NCBI GenBank assembly: GCA_938003875.1
Contig: CALKWO010000156.1
Span: 22,839 to 86,838, forward strand
DNA from: an uncultured bacterium
GTDB taxonomy: Bacteria; Planctomycetota; Uabimicrobiia; Uabimicrobiales; JABWCH01
Direction: 5' to 3'
Length of the DNA: 64,000 nucleotides
The translations under genes were made by a program, and so were the position numbers. This document shows positions 8,082 to 17,775 of this stretch, piece by piece (position 1 is the first letter of the stretch; each line of letters starts with the position of its first letter). The notes below the pieces were generated by a model. That model was given only the letters and a program-made list of their open reading frames with translations, searched no databases and was not told the DNA's origin.

Positions 8082-11000
8082 CGAAAGAGTATTGGTTAGA
8101 AGGATTGGCCAGGCAAGTTACGAGTGGAAAAAAAAGTTTTGAGGATGCCCTGGAATATGTCGGAGATTTTGTCCAAAGAGGTATGGTAAGCCAGGAAATC
8201 CAGAAATCCGAGAGCAAGAATATCTATAACAAGACCGCAGAGTCTGAACCTACCGAATATCTCTTGGCTTTATCCCTTTTGAATAAAGCCTGGCAAGCGA
8301 ATTTAAGGCAGGAATATGAAGTAGCTTGCAGTTCTTTTCGGATCGCTACAATTGCCCGTGGCCTTTCTCGTCTGGCTTTGGCTGTGGAATGCCTGGACGA
8401 ATGCCTTGTGTATTTTGAAGCTCATGAGAAGACGTGGCAGTTGATCTTTGCTTTGCAGGAATTAGTGGCAATCCATCTGGAAACCGACAAACCCTACGAT
8501 GCTGTCAAGTATAGCCAAAGGGCGTTCTGTGTTTTAGAAGAGCAAGCCAAAATTCGGTCGAATGGATGGAAAAAAAACGAAGCCCCTATGTTGGGAAACG
8601 TGGGCCAAATTTTATTGCTATGCGGAGTGAATTTACTCAATCGAGCATTGGCAGAAGATGCAATCCAACCTCTGCGAAATTCTCTGGCTGTTTTTTCCTG
8701 GCTTTGTTATGAACCGGCCCAAAGTGAAGTTTTGGGCATTTTGGGTACGGCCTATTATCGTTGCGGTCGGTCGCAAAAGGCTGTGGAGTGTTATCTGGAA
8801 TCTTTAGCGATGGGAGAAAAATGTAGCCTGAGCTACAACAAGGCACCTCTTTTAGTGAATCTGGGAATTGCCTCTTTGTCTTTAGGGCAGGTAAAAATAG
8901 CTTTCGAATATTCCCAAAAAGCTCTTGAAATCGCAGAAAATCTCGGAGACGATCAGCACCGCATCATGGCCTGGGGAAATTTAGGCGATATATTTCTCCA
9001 TAAATCAGAAATTTCGCAGGCTTTGGAATACTACGGGAAGGCCGAAAAATTGGCTTTTGCAATAGGAAATCTTGCTTTAAGAGCCAATTATTTACAGAAA
9101 ATGGGAAGTGCATATCGTGATGCAAGTGATTGGGAGCAGTCCTTGAAATCTTATGGGAAAGCTTTGGAAATAGCCGAGCAAATGGAAGATATTGTACAGA
9201 TAGGCAATTGCAAAGGGAATATGGGAAATGTTTATCGAGATATATGTAGATGGGAAGATGCGTTGTCCCTCTATCGAGAAGCATTTGCCATCGCAGAAAA
9301 AACACAAGATTTACGCAATCAGGGGAACTGGCTAGGAAATTCGGCGGTGATAAGGCAACAACAAGGGGAAGAGACAGAGGCTTTAGAGCTTTACGAGCGA
9401 GCGATCCAGATTGCCAGGGATGCTCAAGATCCCTTATCGGAAAGCAATTGGCATGGAAATATGGGGAATGTTTATCGAGATATAGGGTCTTTGCAAAAGG
9501 CAATCCAAAAATACGAGCAGGCTCTTGCTATTGTGGAGAAGACCGGAGAACGCCGAAAAGAAGGGATGTTTCTGGTGAATATAGGCAGTGCCTATCTCCA
9601 TCTTGGTTATGTCGCTTTAGCGTTCGAGTACTACCGACGGGCATTTGCCATAGCACAAAAATCAGAGGATAAAGTTTCTCAACAGTCGGTCTTGGGAAAT
9701 ATGGGCAATGCTTACTACAGAGAAAACAAATTAGAGGATGCTATCGAATGCTATAAAAATGCCGAAAAAATCGCAGACGAAATAGGGATGAAACAGCATC
9801 GTATTTGTTGGCTAGGCAATCTGGGCAATGCCTATCGCTCTCAAAATAAAATCGAACAAGCGGCGCAGATGTACCGTCAATCTCTGGAAATTTCCAGGCA
9901 AATCCGTGACCAAAGGGGAGAAGCGAGCCAGATATGTAACCTGGCCCATATTTACCGGCTTCAAGGGAATCGGGGTTTGGCTTTGCAAATGTACCAGCAA
10001 GCCAGAAATATCCATCAGTCCATTGGAAATAAGGATGGAGAAAGGATTACACTGGTGAGTCTGGGAATTTTCCATTACGAGGGAGACCAATTTCTTCTTG
10101 CCCACGAATATTTCCAACAGAGCCTCGAATTATTGGAAGGTTTGCGGGATATTTCAGCTCTCGGTCCTTTGCCAGAAATCTTCATGGAAAGCGAAATGGA
10201 TATGTACCAGGCAATGGTGGAGTGCTGTCTGCGCCTTTATAAGGATATGGAAGCCTGGCATTGGTCGGAAAAAGCCAGAACCCATTTTTTGACCACTGGA
10301 ATCGCTGCCCGAAATATCGAACCTTCACCCAATGTGCCAAAGGAACTTCGAGAAAAATACAAAGGCGTCCGCCAGGCGAAGTTCGAAGCGCAAGCCAGAA
10401 AACAACTTTATATGACAGGCCAATCTACGGAAAATCCTCAAAATCTTGATTTTTGGGAAAGCCAATGGAAAGAGGTAATCCGTTCAATCCAACCCTACGC
10501 CCCCGAGTTCAGTAACGTTTTTTTCCCGCAAGACACAAGCCTCACGGAATTTCAGGCGATGATACAGGAAGACTCCCTTTGGATCGAATTTTTTGTAAGC
10601 CCGGCTTCCATGATTATATTTATGATAAGCCACAGCGAGTTTCAGGTGCTAAAAATCCCAGAATTCACGGAGGCTGTTTTGACAGAAATCGCTACAAAAT
10701 GGGATCGTCTATATCAGAAAACGAAAATCCATCAAGATTACCGTAGTTTGAGAGCCTTTTTCACCCAAGAGAAAAAAAATACGTTTGTCGAGAAATATCT
10801 AAGAGAAATGATCGCTCAATACCAGCAGTACCGTACATTATGGGAGCAATGCAATTCCTTAAAAGATAAAATCAAAGCCGAGGCTATTCCGAATGTAAAG
10901 ATGGCGTACAAGGAAGAATTCAAGCAAATTTCTTCTCGATTACGCAGCCTTCAAAACTGGTTGGATAAAATCCAACTGCAACACGAGCATTGGGAAAATT

Positions 11001-12115
11001 TAGAAAAATTTTTGCATTCCGGAGAGTTGCTTTCTTCTACGCTGGTGCTTTTGGAAGCCTACTATCGCAGATGTTGGGAAGAAAATATTACTACTACTTT
11101 GCAAAAGCTGAGTGCCTTTTTGTATCCCTTCCTGAACAGGCTTTCGAGTGATACCTGGAAGAACATCCAAAAAATCATTCTCGTCCCCCATCAAAATTTA
11201 CAGATGCTTCCTTTGCATTTACTTACTTTCCAGGGCACTCTGGTTTGTGATGCCTATGCAGTCACATATTCCCCCAGTGCTAAAGCTTTCCTGGACATTC
11301 AGAAACGTAACCGAATCATGCAGGAAAATCCCATAGGAAAAATGGTCGGGATAGCTACCGACCCGACTGCGGAAATAGAGAATTCCCTATACCACGAGAT
11401 GGAAATCGCAGAAAAATTATTCACAGATCATGGCTATGACATTGAAATCCTTCGAGGAAAGCATGCTAAAACCGAAGACGTATTGGAGAAAACCAGAGAG
11501 GCAATGTTCATCTATTTTTCCTGCCACGCTCTTTTTGCCGGAGATATACTTCAATCTGGCCTTTTGCTTCATGATGGGAAGCTATCTCTTTTGCAAATAC
11601 TGCTTGAATGTTCCGTAGAAAAGGCGGTTCTGGTTATTCTGTCCGCATGTGAAACGGGAATGGCTATCCCAGGCAAAACCTCTGAATATTTGAGCCTGGC
11701 CAGTTCTTTTTTGTATGCCGGTGCCGGACACGTGTTGGGAACATTATGGAGCGTCAACGAACTTTCTACCAGCTTACTGATGGGCCGTTTTCTTCGAGAA
11801 TACCTTTCGACTCAAAATCCATCCGCATCGCTACAAAAGGCACAAAACTGGCTACGTGAATTGCAAGCCTTCGATGTTCAAAAATATCTGGAAACGATTC
11901 TATCCCCTCATCTTGAACCGGATAAAGTTAAAGCAACCAGTACTCATGAGCAAATGCTATTCGGGATAGCCCATATTTTGAGAGAGAAAAACAATGCTAC
12001 TTTGGATGAAAATGCCCAGGAAAAATGGAAAAATTTTCTGGCTAAACTGATTCAATCTCCCCAAAGCAAAATTTACGAGCATCCTTACTACTGGGCCGGG
12101 TTTTATGTGATTTGA
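8078..12115 (+). CDS. TPR-CHAT caspase-like protease
   Basis: 1345 residues, starting at the ATGA overlap with the anti-sigma gene. Residues ~60-700 are a long array of tetratricopeptide repeats, with recurring blocks such as GNMGNVYRDI, ALEYYGKAEKLA and ALEIAEQM. A helical linker follows. The C-terminal ~350 residues are a CHAT (caspase HetF-associated) domain with the catalytic His in YFSCHALFAGD (about 1150) and Cys in ILSACETG (about 1190), followed by SSFLYAGAGHVLGTLWSVNE. Both catalytic residues are intact. The TPR array would sense a partner and the CHAT domain would cleave a substrate. Its translational coupling to an anti-sigma factor suggests the latter is the substrate (inference). 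Confidence 0.92.
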   Translation: MTKEYWLEGLARQVTSGKKSFEDALEYVGDFVQRGMVSQEIQKSESKNIYNKTAESEPTEYLLALSLLNKAWQANLRQEYEVACSSFRIATIARGLSRLALAVECLDECLVYFEAHEKTWQLIFALQELVAIHLETDKPYDAVKYSQRAFCVLEEQAKIRSNGWKKNEAPMLGNVGQILLLCGVNLLNRALAEDAIQPLRNSLAVFSWLCYEPAQSEVLGILGTAYYRCGRSQKAVECYLESLAMGEKCSLSYNKAPLLVNLGIASLSLGQVKIAFEYSQKALEIAENLGDDQHRIMAWGNLGDIFLHKSEISQALEYYGKAEKLAFAIGNLALRANYLQKMGSAYRDASDWEQSLKSYGKALEIAEQMEDIVQIGNCKGNMGNVYRDICRWEDALSLYREAFAIAEKTQDLRNQGNWLGNSAVIRQQQGEETEALELYERAIQIARDAQDPLSESNWHGNMGNVYRDIGSLQKAIQKYEQALAIVEKTGERRKEGMFLVNIGSAYLHLGYVALAFEYYRRAFAIAQKSEDKVSQQSVLGNMGNAYYRENKLEDAIECYKNAEKIADEIGMKQHRICWLGNLGNAYRSQNKIEQAAQMYRQSLEISRQIRDQRGEASQICNLAHIYRLQGNRGLALQMYQQARNIHQSIGNKDGERITLVSLGIFHYEGDQFLLAHEYFQQSLELLEGLRDISALGPLPEIFMESEMDMYQAMVECCLRLYKDMEAWHWSEKARTHFLTTGIAARNIEPSPNVPKELREKYKGVRQAKFEAQARKQLYMTGQSTENPQNLDFWESQWKEVIRSIQPYAPEFSNVFFPQDTSLTEFQAMIQEDSLWIEFFVSPASMIIFMISHSEFQVLKIPEFTEAVLTEIATKWDRLYQKTKIHQDYRSLRAFFTQEKKNTFVEKYLREMIAQYQQYRTLWEQCNSLKDKIKAEAIPNVKMAYKEEFKQISSRLRSLQNWLDKIQLQHEHWENLEKFLHSGELLSSTLVLLEAYYRRCWEENITTTLQKLSAFLYPFLNRLSSDTWKNIQKIILVPHQNLQMLPLHLLTFQGTLVCDAYAVTYSPSAKAFLDIQKRNRIMQENPIGKMVGIATDPTAEIENSLYHEMEIAEKLFTDHGYDIEILRGKHAKTEDVLEKTREAMFIYFSCHALFAGDILQSGLLLHDGKLSLLQILLECSVEKAVLVILSACETGMAIPGKTSEYLSLASSFLYAGAGHVLGTLWSVNELSTSLLMGRFLREYLSTQNPSASLQKAQNWLRELQAFDVQKYLETILSPHLEPDKVKATSTHEQMLFGIAHILREKNNATLDENAQEKWKNFLAKLIQSPQSKIYEHPYYWAGFYVI

Positions 12116-12158
12116 AAGATAACAGGAGAGTACAAAGGAAATATCTTGAAAGTGCGTT

Positions 12159-12545
12159 CTAATCTCCTTCATTTTTCTGAATGTAATCAATACAAAGTGG
12201 TATATTTAATTCAGCGATTTTACTAAGTTCTGTTGGGGTAAATTCCATATTACTTTGAGTACCATACCAATAAATCCAGAATGTAATATCTGTCGCCCCT
12301 GCGTCCATAAATTTTTTCTTGTTTGCTTTTATAAAATCAGCCATCCATGTAATTCTACGAGGAATAGGTATGGAATCAGGAGTGCAGACACAACAAGCCC
12401 CGTATGGCAATGGTTTGTCTTTGTATTTGCCAAGACTGCCGATTTCTCCTGGTTCATTAACAAGGTGCATCTGTATGTTATTAATGGTGCCAAGACAAGA
12501 TGGATGAAAATCCTTACCCCAAATATGGCATTCTGGTTGTATCAA
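12159..12545 (-). CDS. Hypothetical protein, faintly DUF4279-like
   Basis: A 128-residue protein starting at a TTG with a strong GGAGGA site five bases upstream. The C-terminal half, GATDITFWIYWYGTQSNMEF then TPTELSKIAELNIPLCIDYI, resembles immunity-like DUF4279 proteins, whose members end with a Leu-rich helix and a short strand. This likeness is by eye only. It lies tail-to-tail with the TPR-CHAT gene and is separate from the minus-strand mobilisation module upstream. A stand-alone hypothetical protein is the safe call. Confidence 0.6.
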   Translation of the reverse strand: MIQPECHIWGKDFHPSCLGTINNIQMHLVNEPGEIGSLGKYKDKPLPYGACCVCTPDSIPIPRRITWMADFIKANKKKFMDAGATDITFWIYWYGTQSNMEFTPTELSKIAELNIPLCIDYIQKNEGD

Positions 12546-12568
12546 AATATTCCTCCAGTATGAGATTA

Positions 12569-12580
12569 GCTAACGTTAGC
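12569..12580. promoter_or_regulatory. 12-bp perfect palindrome
   Basis: GCTAACGTTAGC sits upstream of the gene ending at 12159. On the plus strand it is followed by GTTTTAGTTTTTCT, so it may be a weak terminator, or an operator for the minus-strand gene. The same GTTAGC word occurs in the attC sites near 61.3 kb, but no full attC structure is present here. Confidence 0.35.
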
Positions 12581-12623
12581 GTTTTAGTTTTTCTAATATA
12601 CCATAGCCGCTTTACTCTATCTA

Positions 12624-14168
12624 TCAAATTTTTTTAAGCGTGCTGTTTCTCTCCATCATACTCAACCTCTTTCCTTCCAAGGTAATCCATACCGGCTGTT
12701 CGAAGATTTTATCAGGAACGCAGTCCTGGATTAGGAGAAAACGGGTGCAGGGTTTTATCTTCGAGTTTTCCAGGATTTTTTGGATTTGTTCGATCTGGGA
12801 CTGGGTTTGGACAAGCACCAGGCAGCCATAATAGATCGGTAGAGCGGTAATTTTGGAAAGAAGGGTTTCTTCGGCCAAAAAATTTTCATAGGGGCGGAAG
12901 GCTTCTTGGGTAAGAGGGCTGTTGGGGGCGGAGAAGATCAGAGCCAGGAGAATGTCCTGGAGTTCGTTGTTTTCGTGTTTTTTGCGGATTTTCAGGTATC
13001 CGTGGGGTTGCCACAGGCAATGCCGGTTTTCATAAGGAATCAGCATTGGGAAAAAGGGATTTTGGGCTGGCATGGAAAAGATGGTTTGGATTTGAATATC
13101 GTAGCGTGGGTGGTGTTTTGTAGCAGTTTTTACCGCACTATGGAAAGAAAGCAGGGTTTCCCGGCTGGATGCCAGGGAAAACAGGGAGACATGCCGGCCT
13201 TCGTGAGTAAGGAGGACAGCATCGGCAAACAGATTGACTTTGGTATAGACGAAAAGCTGTTTGCCCCCGGCTTGGATCAGGTAGGAAGCGGCGTTTTCCT
13301 GATCTTCAATGAGCCAGGAGTCTTCCTGTTTTTGGATATGAGCAGAGGCCGAGAGTTTCTTTTTCTGAGAGCGAAAATCTTTTCTAAGATCGCTGGACAC
13401 CTTTGCGCAGTCCAGGTCTTCTTGATGGCGAAGATCAAGAAGAAAGGGCTGCAAATTTTCCATAGGCAAAAAGAGAATATAGGGCATAGCTTCGTGCTTC
13501 TTGAATTTGTGGCAGATGTTGGCAATCCGTGCCTGTGGCGTGACAAAAAGCATATAAAGAGGCCGGGTTGTATAATCTTTGCTGATCTGTACACTTTGGA
13601 AATACAGGTGGTAGTTGTTCCATTTGGAGCGAAGCGTCGAAGCGATGGATTCGGTTCCCATATCTATTTCCACGCGCATACAAAGTCGTTCTTCTGCATT
13701 TTTAGTGATGCGTATCTCGGCATCGGATCGGAGCTGGATGGTATTTCCTCGTTCCTGGAATTTGATGAGAAGGCGGTTTTCATCATCATGGAACTCGTTG
13801 GTGCTTTCCATTTGGTATTCGGTAGCTGCTATATCGCGAGAGAGCATTTTTTCAAGCATTCGCACCGTCCAGTAATGACGGATATGCTGGAAAGGGATTT
13901 TCTTCAACTGGTGTGCGTCAAGCCCAAAAGATGCGAACGCTTTATCCGTCAAAAAATAGACGTGTTCCTGGGTATCCTGAAGCTCCCGGTACTCTACCAT
14001 AGCCTGCTCTTTGAGTTTTTGGAGGAGCTTGCGGACATTCTGAATGGAAGTACCTCGTGGAGATAAGGCTTTGAGCTGAGCAACGATACTTTTGGTTAAA
14101 GCATATCCTTCGGTTTTGAGGTATTCGAGAATCTGTTGTTCTCGTTGTTGCAGAGACATTTCATCCAT
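12624..14168 (-). CDS. Replication-relaxation family protein (mobilisation)
   Basis: About 514 residues. The N-terminal 90 residues form a winged helix-turn-helix (LQQREQQILEYLKTEGYALT through FLTDKAFASFGLD). The central part, ADAEIRITKNAEERLCMRVE plus a following EIDMGTE, fits the nuclease-like core seen in the replication-relaxation (PF13814-type) family of plasmids and conjugative elements. The ATG at 14168 is chosen because AAGGA lies eight bases upstream; it overlaps the stop of the ATPase gene by 8 bp, so the two are translationally coupled. The same ATPase/replication-relaxation pairing recurs at 40-43 kb on the other strand. It probably acts in DNA processing for transfer or plasmid replication. 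Confidence 0.65.
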   Translation of the reverse strand: MDEMSLQQREQQILEYLKTEGYALTKSIVAQLKALSPRGTSIQNVRKLLQKLKEQAMVEYRELQDTQEHVYFLTDKAFASFGLDAHQLKKIPFQHIRHYWTVRMLEKMLSRDIAATEYQMESTNEFHDDENRLLIKFQERGNTIQLRSDAEIRITKNAEERLCMRVEIDMGTESIASTLRSKWNNYHLYFQSVQISKDYTTRPLYMLFVTPQARIANICHKFKKHEAMPYILFLPMENLQPFLLDLRHQEDLDCAKVSSDLRKDFRSQKKKLSASAHIQKQEDSWLIEDQENAASYLIQAGGKQLFVYTKVNLFADAVLLTHEGRHVSLFSLASSRETLLSFHSAVKTATKHHPRYDIQIQTIFSMPAQNPFFPMLIPYENRHCLWQPHGYLKIRKKHENNELQDILLALIFSAPNSPLTQEAFRPYENFLAEETLLSKITALPIYYGCLVLVQTQSQIEQIQKILENSKIKPCTRFLLIQDCVPDKIFEQPVWITLEGKRLSMMERNSTLKKI

Positions 14169-16716
14169 TCGAGGTATCCTTGAAATCGGAACGTGGTAAA
14201 AAATGGGCGAAATCAGGAGGCAGGCTTGGATAGATTCTGGCTTCCTGCACTGGAACTTCAGGAAAAGAAGAAGGGAACAGGGTAATGCTTTGGCCAGCAG
14301 GCAGATGATGATAGTACAGGTAAAGGAGCGAAAAAAAATCATACTGCCCGAATCGGGTCGGTAGATCGAAGCAGTTACCGGTGAGAACTTTAGCCGGGTT
14401 GCTACCTCCGATGCCAAGATAGAAAAAACGACGAGGAAGAGTATGAATATCTTGAGCCAGAAGCCGTTTTTCTTCTTCCATAGTGTAGTAAACGATCTTC
14501 CAGGCAATCGAAAGAGATATTCCGGCAGTCAGGTTATAGGAATGTTGCCTGCTATAGGAGATGCCTTCATTCCAGCTTTGGTTTAGGTTGGCTCCCCAAT
14601 TCCTGGCAGTGCTCAGAGCCAGGGATTCCCCTTGTTGGATGGCTCTTTGCATACTTTGGGAAACGGAATCGCCAACAGTATGAGTATGAGATAAACTTGT
14701 TCCGAGTGATTCGCTATGGCCGAGGGCTTTCTGGACAGAATGGGCATATTGCCTGGCCAGATTAGCAGACTCAGAGAACTGTCTGGCCAGGGATACGGAT
14801 TCCTGATGGGTAATCCCTTTGCTTTCTCCACTACTATGACCCTCGGTCTTGGAATGTGTCAGGCTTCTGTTAAGGCTATTTGCTATACCTTGCATTGTAC
14901 TGCGGCTTTGATTTTTCTGCATGGAGCCAGTGCGGGAAAGGTTTTCATAGCGATTCAGGGTTTCTGTTGGCCCAGAACTGCTGGAACCACCTGTTATGGT
15001 TGGGCCTCCTTCCGTAATGGTAATCACCTGTCCGCCATTACTGGAATGGTAACTGAGCGTTGTACCACGTCCGGTGGCTTTGGAAAAAGATTCCGATGCG
15101 CCTGTACCCTCGGAAAATCCAGATGATTCGGAAGTCGTTTCCGTGTTGCCTTCGCTTTCAGCGATTGTTACTGCCCCGCTCTTGGTATCAATGTGCATCA
15201 GGGAACGACCTTGCCCGAAGGTAAAGGTAACGCCTTGCCCGCGCAGTTGTGTCAAACCATGTCCAACGGATTCACTGTAGCTGAAAGCATCCTGGATATT
15301 CCAGGTTTTTGTGTCGTTCATGCCTTCTGCCTCACCCCATTGCTGTTGAATGCTCTTGGTGATTCCCATGCTTTCGCTCACGGAATAGCTCCTTTGGCTG
15401 GTTTCCGTCACTCCCTCCTGGATACTTTGCCCAATTCCCGTGCTTTTTCCTGAAGTGGTGTTTTCGCCCAGGCTCGATCCAGAGGATTCCGAGCTATTCC
15501 TGGTTACAGTCGTGGTTACTTCGATCAGTTTAGGGAACTTGCCTGTGAGAGTGAAAATATCATCCACGTTTTTCTCTGCTTCGTCATAGTCATTTCGAAA
15601 GTACATTTTGATATTCGACTGAGATGCGATTGTTTCGGCAATACGGATGCCTTCGTTGGTCAAGAGCTGCTTTTTCGCCTGATGAGCAGAAATCAGGAGG
15701 ACGTTTTTGTTGCGAATGCGGGTGATCGTATCGGCATACGTAGCGTTGAATACCAGAGAAGATTCATCTGAACCAAGATAAACAGTATCTCCTGGCTTTC
15801 TCCTGTCGGCCAGATCGAAGAATACGGTATAAAGGTAGTTGAACAAAATCTTCTTTGTCGGCAAGTCATGAGCCGGAGCCTTGATGAACAAAGTTTTGCT
15901 TGCCAGAATATCAGAAAAATCCACATTGTTCTGGGCTGTCAGCAGAAATTTCCGTAAAATCTCGGATTCAAAAAACGGAGAGATACCTGTCTCCATGGAG
16001 ATCACTTTTTCTGCCCATTTCCGTTGGAATCCATCGTCAAGAAATCGGAAATAGTTCACTGCCCTTTGTACTTGGGGTAAATTGCTTTTCTGTTCCGCCT
16101 GCTGTAAAAGATTTTCCCGAAAGCTCTGGTTGTAAATGAAATATGGAGCCTGCTCCAAATGTGTATCCGTAGCACTGAAGACAGATATGAGCGCAACGAG
16201 GTTCTCGCGCCTTTGGAGCTGTAACTCCATACCAGAAGCACCAGATTCATCGGAAAAAAGGTTATCGAAAAATTTAATAAGACGGGAGATTACCTTGGAG
16301 AGCGGCTCATCTCCCATGGGTTTCAAAGGATTGTGGCGCAATAAATGCCTCTCATCGGATAGATCCCAGAACAATGTATGGCGGAGAACAGCCTCGTTGA
16401 ACCATCGGAATTGAGATTCACCTTGCATATAGTACTCCCGTGCCAGGTAGGCATACCATTGGAGCATAAGATGATAGACCTCTCCTAAAGGATCAATGAA
16501 GATCACTCGTCCCATCTTCTTGGACAGAATTTGTTGAAGAAACAGGGCGAGACATCGGCTTTTTCCAGAACCGGTGGTACCCAAAATATAGATATGCTTC
16601 CCGCTTAAGTCTTCTTTTGTTAAAGAAACGATGTCATCTTGCCCGGTATATCCTAAATCGACTTCCTGCGGTATATGATCCAGGTCTCTATCAATGTATA
16701 ATTTCATGGGTTGCAT
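14161..16716 (-). CDS. VirD4/HerA-type ATPase with serine-rich insert
   Basis: 851 residues. Walker A is at about 46-53 (ILGTTGSGKSR), followed by FIDPLGEVYH; a Walker-B-like acidic segment is in VYLGSDESSLVF, and ISAHQAKKQL follows. These features match the DNA-pumping coupling-protein/HerA class that brings DNA to a secretion channel. Residues ~400-690 are an unusual low-complexity stretch very rich in Ser, Gly, Thr and Glu, with repeated units like SESMGITKSIQQQ and SESLGTSLSHTHT. The C-terminal part resumes globular sequence (YLGIGGSNPAKVLTGNCFDL). AAGGA lies eight bases before the ATG. It heads a pair with the replication-relaxation gene. Confidence 0.75.
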   Translation of the reverse strand: MQPMKLYIDRDLDHIPQEVDLGYTGQDDIVSLTKEDLSGKHIYILGTTGSGKSRCLALFLQQILSKKMGRVIFIDPLGEVYHLMLQWYAYLAREYYMQGESQFRWFNEAVLRHTLFWDLSDERHLLRHNPLKPMGDEPLSKVISRLIKFFDNLFSDESGASGMELQLQRRENLVALISVFSATDTHLEQAPYFIYNQSFRENLLQQAEQKSNLPQVQRAVNYFRFLDDGFQRKWAEKVISMETGISPFFESEILRKFLLTAQNNVDFSDILASKTLFIKAPAHDLPTKKILFNYLYTVFFDLADRRKPGDTVYLGSDESSLVFNATYADTITRIRNKNVLLISAHQAKKQLLTNEGIRIAETIASQSNIKMYFRNDYDEAEKNVDDIFTLTGKFPKLIEVTTTVTRNSSESSGSSLGENTTSGKSTGIGQSIQEGVTETSQRSYSVSESMGITKSIQQQWGEAEGMNDTKTWNIQDAFSYSESVGHGLTQLRGQGVTFTFGQGRSLMHIDTKSGAVTIAESEGNTETTSESSGFSEGTGASESFSKATGRGTTLSYHSSNGGQVITITEGGPTITGGSSSSGPTETLNRYENLSRTGSMQKNQSRSTMQGIANSLNRSLTHSKTEGHSSGESKGITHQESVSLARQFSESANLARQYAHSVQKALGHSESLGTSLSHTHTVGDSVSQSMQRAIQQGESLALSTARNWGANLNQSWNEGISYSRQHSYNLTAGISLSIAWKIVYYTMEEEKRLLAQDIHTLPRRFFYLGIGGSNPAKVLTGNCFDLPTRFGQYDFFSLLYLYYHHLPAGQSITLFPSSFPEVPVQEARIYPSLPPDFAHFLPRSDFKDTSNG

Positions 16717-16719
16717 GAG

Positions 16720-17208
16720 CTATTTCCTTTCTTCCTGAGATTGTTTCCATACTTCTTCTGCCTGCCTGATTGCCTGGTGAATTTTGAAAAATTGACCTTC
16801 CACGCCTTGGGCTTTTTCCTTGATTTTTTGCAACTCTTCTCGAAAAGAGGGTGGTGAAGGAAGTTGTATATCTTGGAATTCACGGTGCGAAAGTTCTTCG
16901 CTTTGTTGATGAAACACCCGCTTTCGCTCGGATAAACGCCTGTTATGCTCCTGTCTTGCCTGTATTTTTTCCGAAGCTATGCTTTCTTCTGTTTTTGCCT
17001 GTTGGGTTTGGGTCGGGCCAAAACTGGGGGAAATTTCCGGTAAAAAAGAGGATATTCCGCTTAGAAGGCTATTTTGAAGTCGTATCAAAGACTGAATGCC
17101 TTCCTTCTGATCTGCTCTCTCCAAAGTTTGTAAAAACTCCGTATCTTTTGGATAGGGAGTTGGAACTTGTACGGAAGGCAATTGGGATGGCTGGACTTTT
17201 TTTCCCAT
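16720..17208 (-). CDS. Coiled-coil accessory protein of mobilisation module
   Basis: About 162 residues. The start is the ATG at 17208, with AAGGA seven bases upstream; a TTG two codons earlier is less likely. The N-terminus is Pro/Gln-rich. Residues ~80-160 are charged and helical (ASEKIQARQEHNRRLSERKR, then EELQKIKEKAQG), typical of a coiled coil. There is no recognisable domain. It ends just before the VirD4-like gene, so it is probably in its operon and may be a structural partner. Confidence 0.55.
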   Translation of the reverse strand: MGKKVQPSQLPSVQVPTPYPKDTEFLQTLERADQKEGIQSLIRLQNSLLSGISSFLPEISPSFGPTQTQQAKTEESIASEKIQARQEHNRRLSERKRVFHQQSEELSHREFQDIQLPSPPSFREELQKIKEKAQGVEGQFFKIHQAIRQAEEVWKQSQEERK

Positions 17209-17239
17209 GATCAATTCCTTTCTGCAAAAACGATTTTTG

Positions 17240-17680
17240 TTATTTTACTGAGGCGATAGAAGAAGGCTCGTTTTCCATGATTTCCTGGATTTTTCCCATC
17301 ATTTCTTGCAAGACTTCTTCTACTTTGTTCTTGATTGGTTGGGACATTTCCAGCATATTTTGTTTGAAACTGGAGGTCATTTGTTCCAGCAAAGCACTGG
17401 CTTGATTGTAGCTTTCCGGGTTGTTCGTGTTAGATTTGACTATGGCGACCTCTGGTGCTTTTCCATCCATGACTGCACTGATCGTGGAGAGCGGGATCTC
17501 GATATTTTGGTTTCTGGCTTTTTCCAAAGATCTTTCCATGAAAAATTGTCCCAGGTTTTTGTTTCCCAATTTGAAATACATGAGTGCCTGGCCTAGACAG
17601 TTCTCAATTGCCATATCTCGTTGTTGCTCTGCGTTTCTGATTTCCACTCTTTGAGCCGATGATGAGGGAGAATTTTCCAT
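17240..17680 (-). CDS. Hypothetical protein of mobilisation module
   Basis: A 146-residue protein with a helical N-terminal half resembling a short TPR-like hairpin (AIENCLGQALMYFKLGNKNL then FFMERSLEKARNQ), followed by a Ser/Asn linker and an amphipathic C-terminal helix (NKVEEVLQEMMGKIQEIMEN). No membrane segment is seen and no family is recognised. It is 31 bases upstream of the next gene in the same direction, so it is likely co-transcribed. Confidence 0.5.
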   Translation of the reverse strand: MENSPSSSAQRVEIRNAEQQRDMAIENCLGQALMYFKLGNKNLGQFFMERSLEKARNQNIEIPLSTISAVMDGKAPEVAIVKSNTNNPESYNQASALLEQMTSSFKQNMLEMSQPIKNKVEEVLQEMMGKIQEIMENEPSSIASVK

Positions 17681-17775
17681 GATAAATTTTAAAAGGATTC
17701 TATTTAAGAAATAGCAGATTTTACTACAAAAAACAACTCCGGAGAAGCATTATTGCTTGACATAAGAGCAAGAGA

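Noticed and set aside
8078..12115. TPR-CHAT as a type III-E CRISPR protease
   Set aside because: No Cas7-11 effector, Csx30-like protein or repeats were found; the partner here is a zinc anti-sigma protein.
12569..12580. GCTAACGTTAGC as a collapsed attC core
   Set aside because: No L boxes, no extended stem and no cassette structure around it; a short palindrome explains it.
12906..14066. Long open frame on the plus strand opposite the replication-relaxation gene
   Set aside because: The minus-strand gene has clear motifs, a ribosome site and operon overlap; the plus-strand frame lacks these and is a shadow.
14169..14507. N-terminal extension of the replication-relaxation gene
   Set aside because: It lies entirely inside the ATPase gene, reads as unlikely protein, and a proper ribosome site marks the start at 14168.
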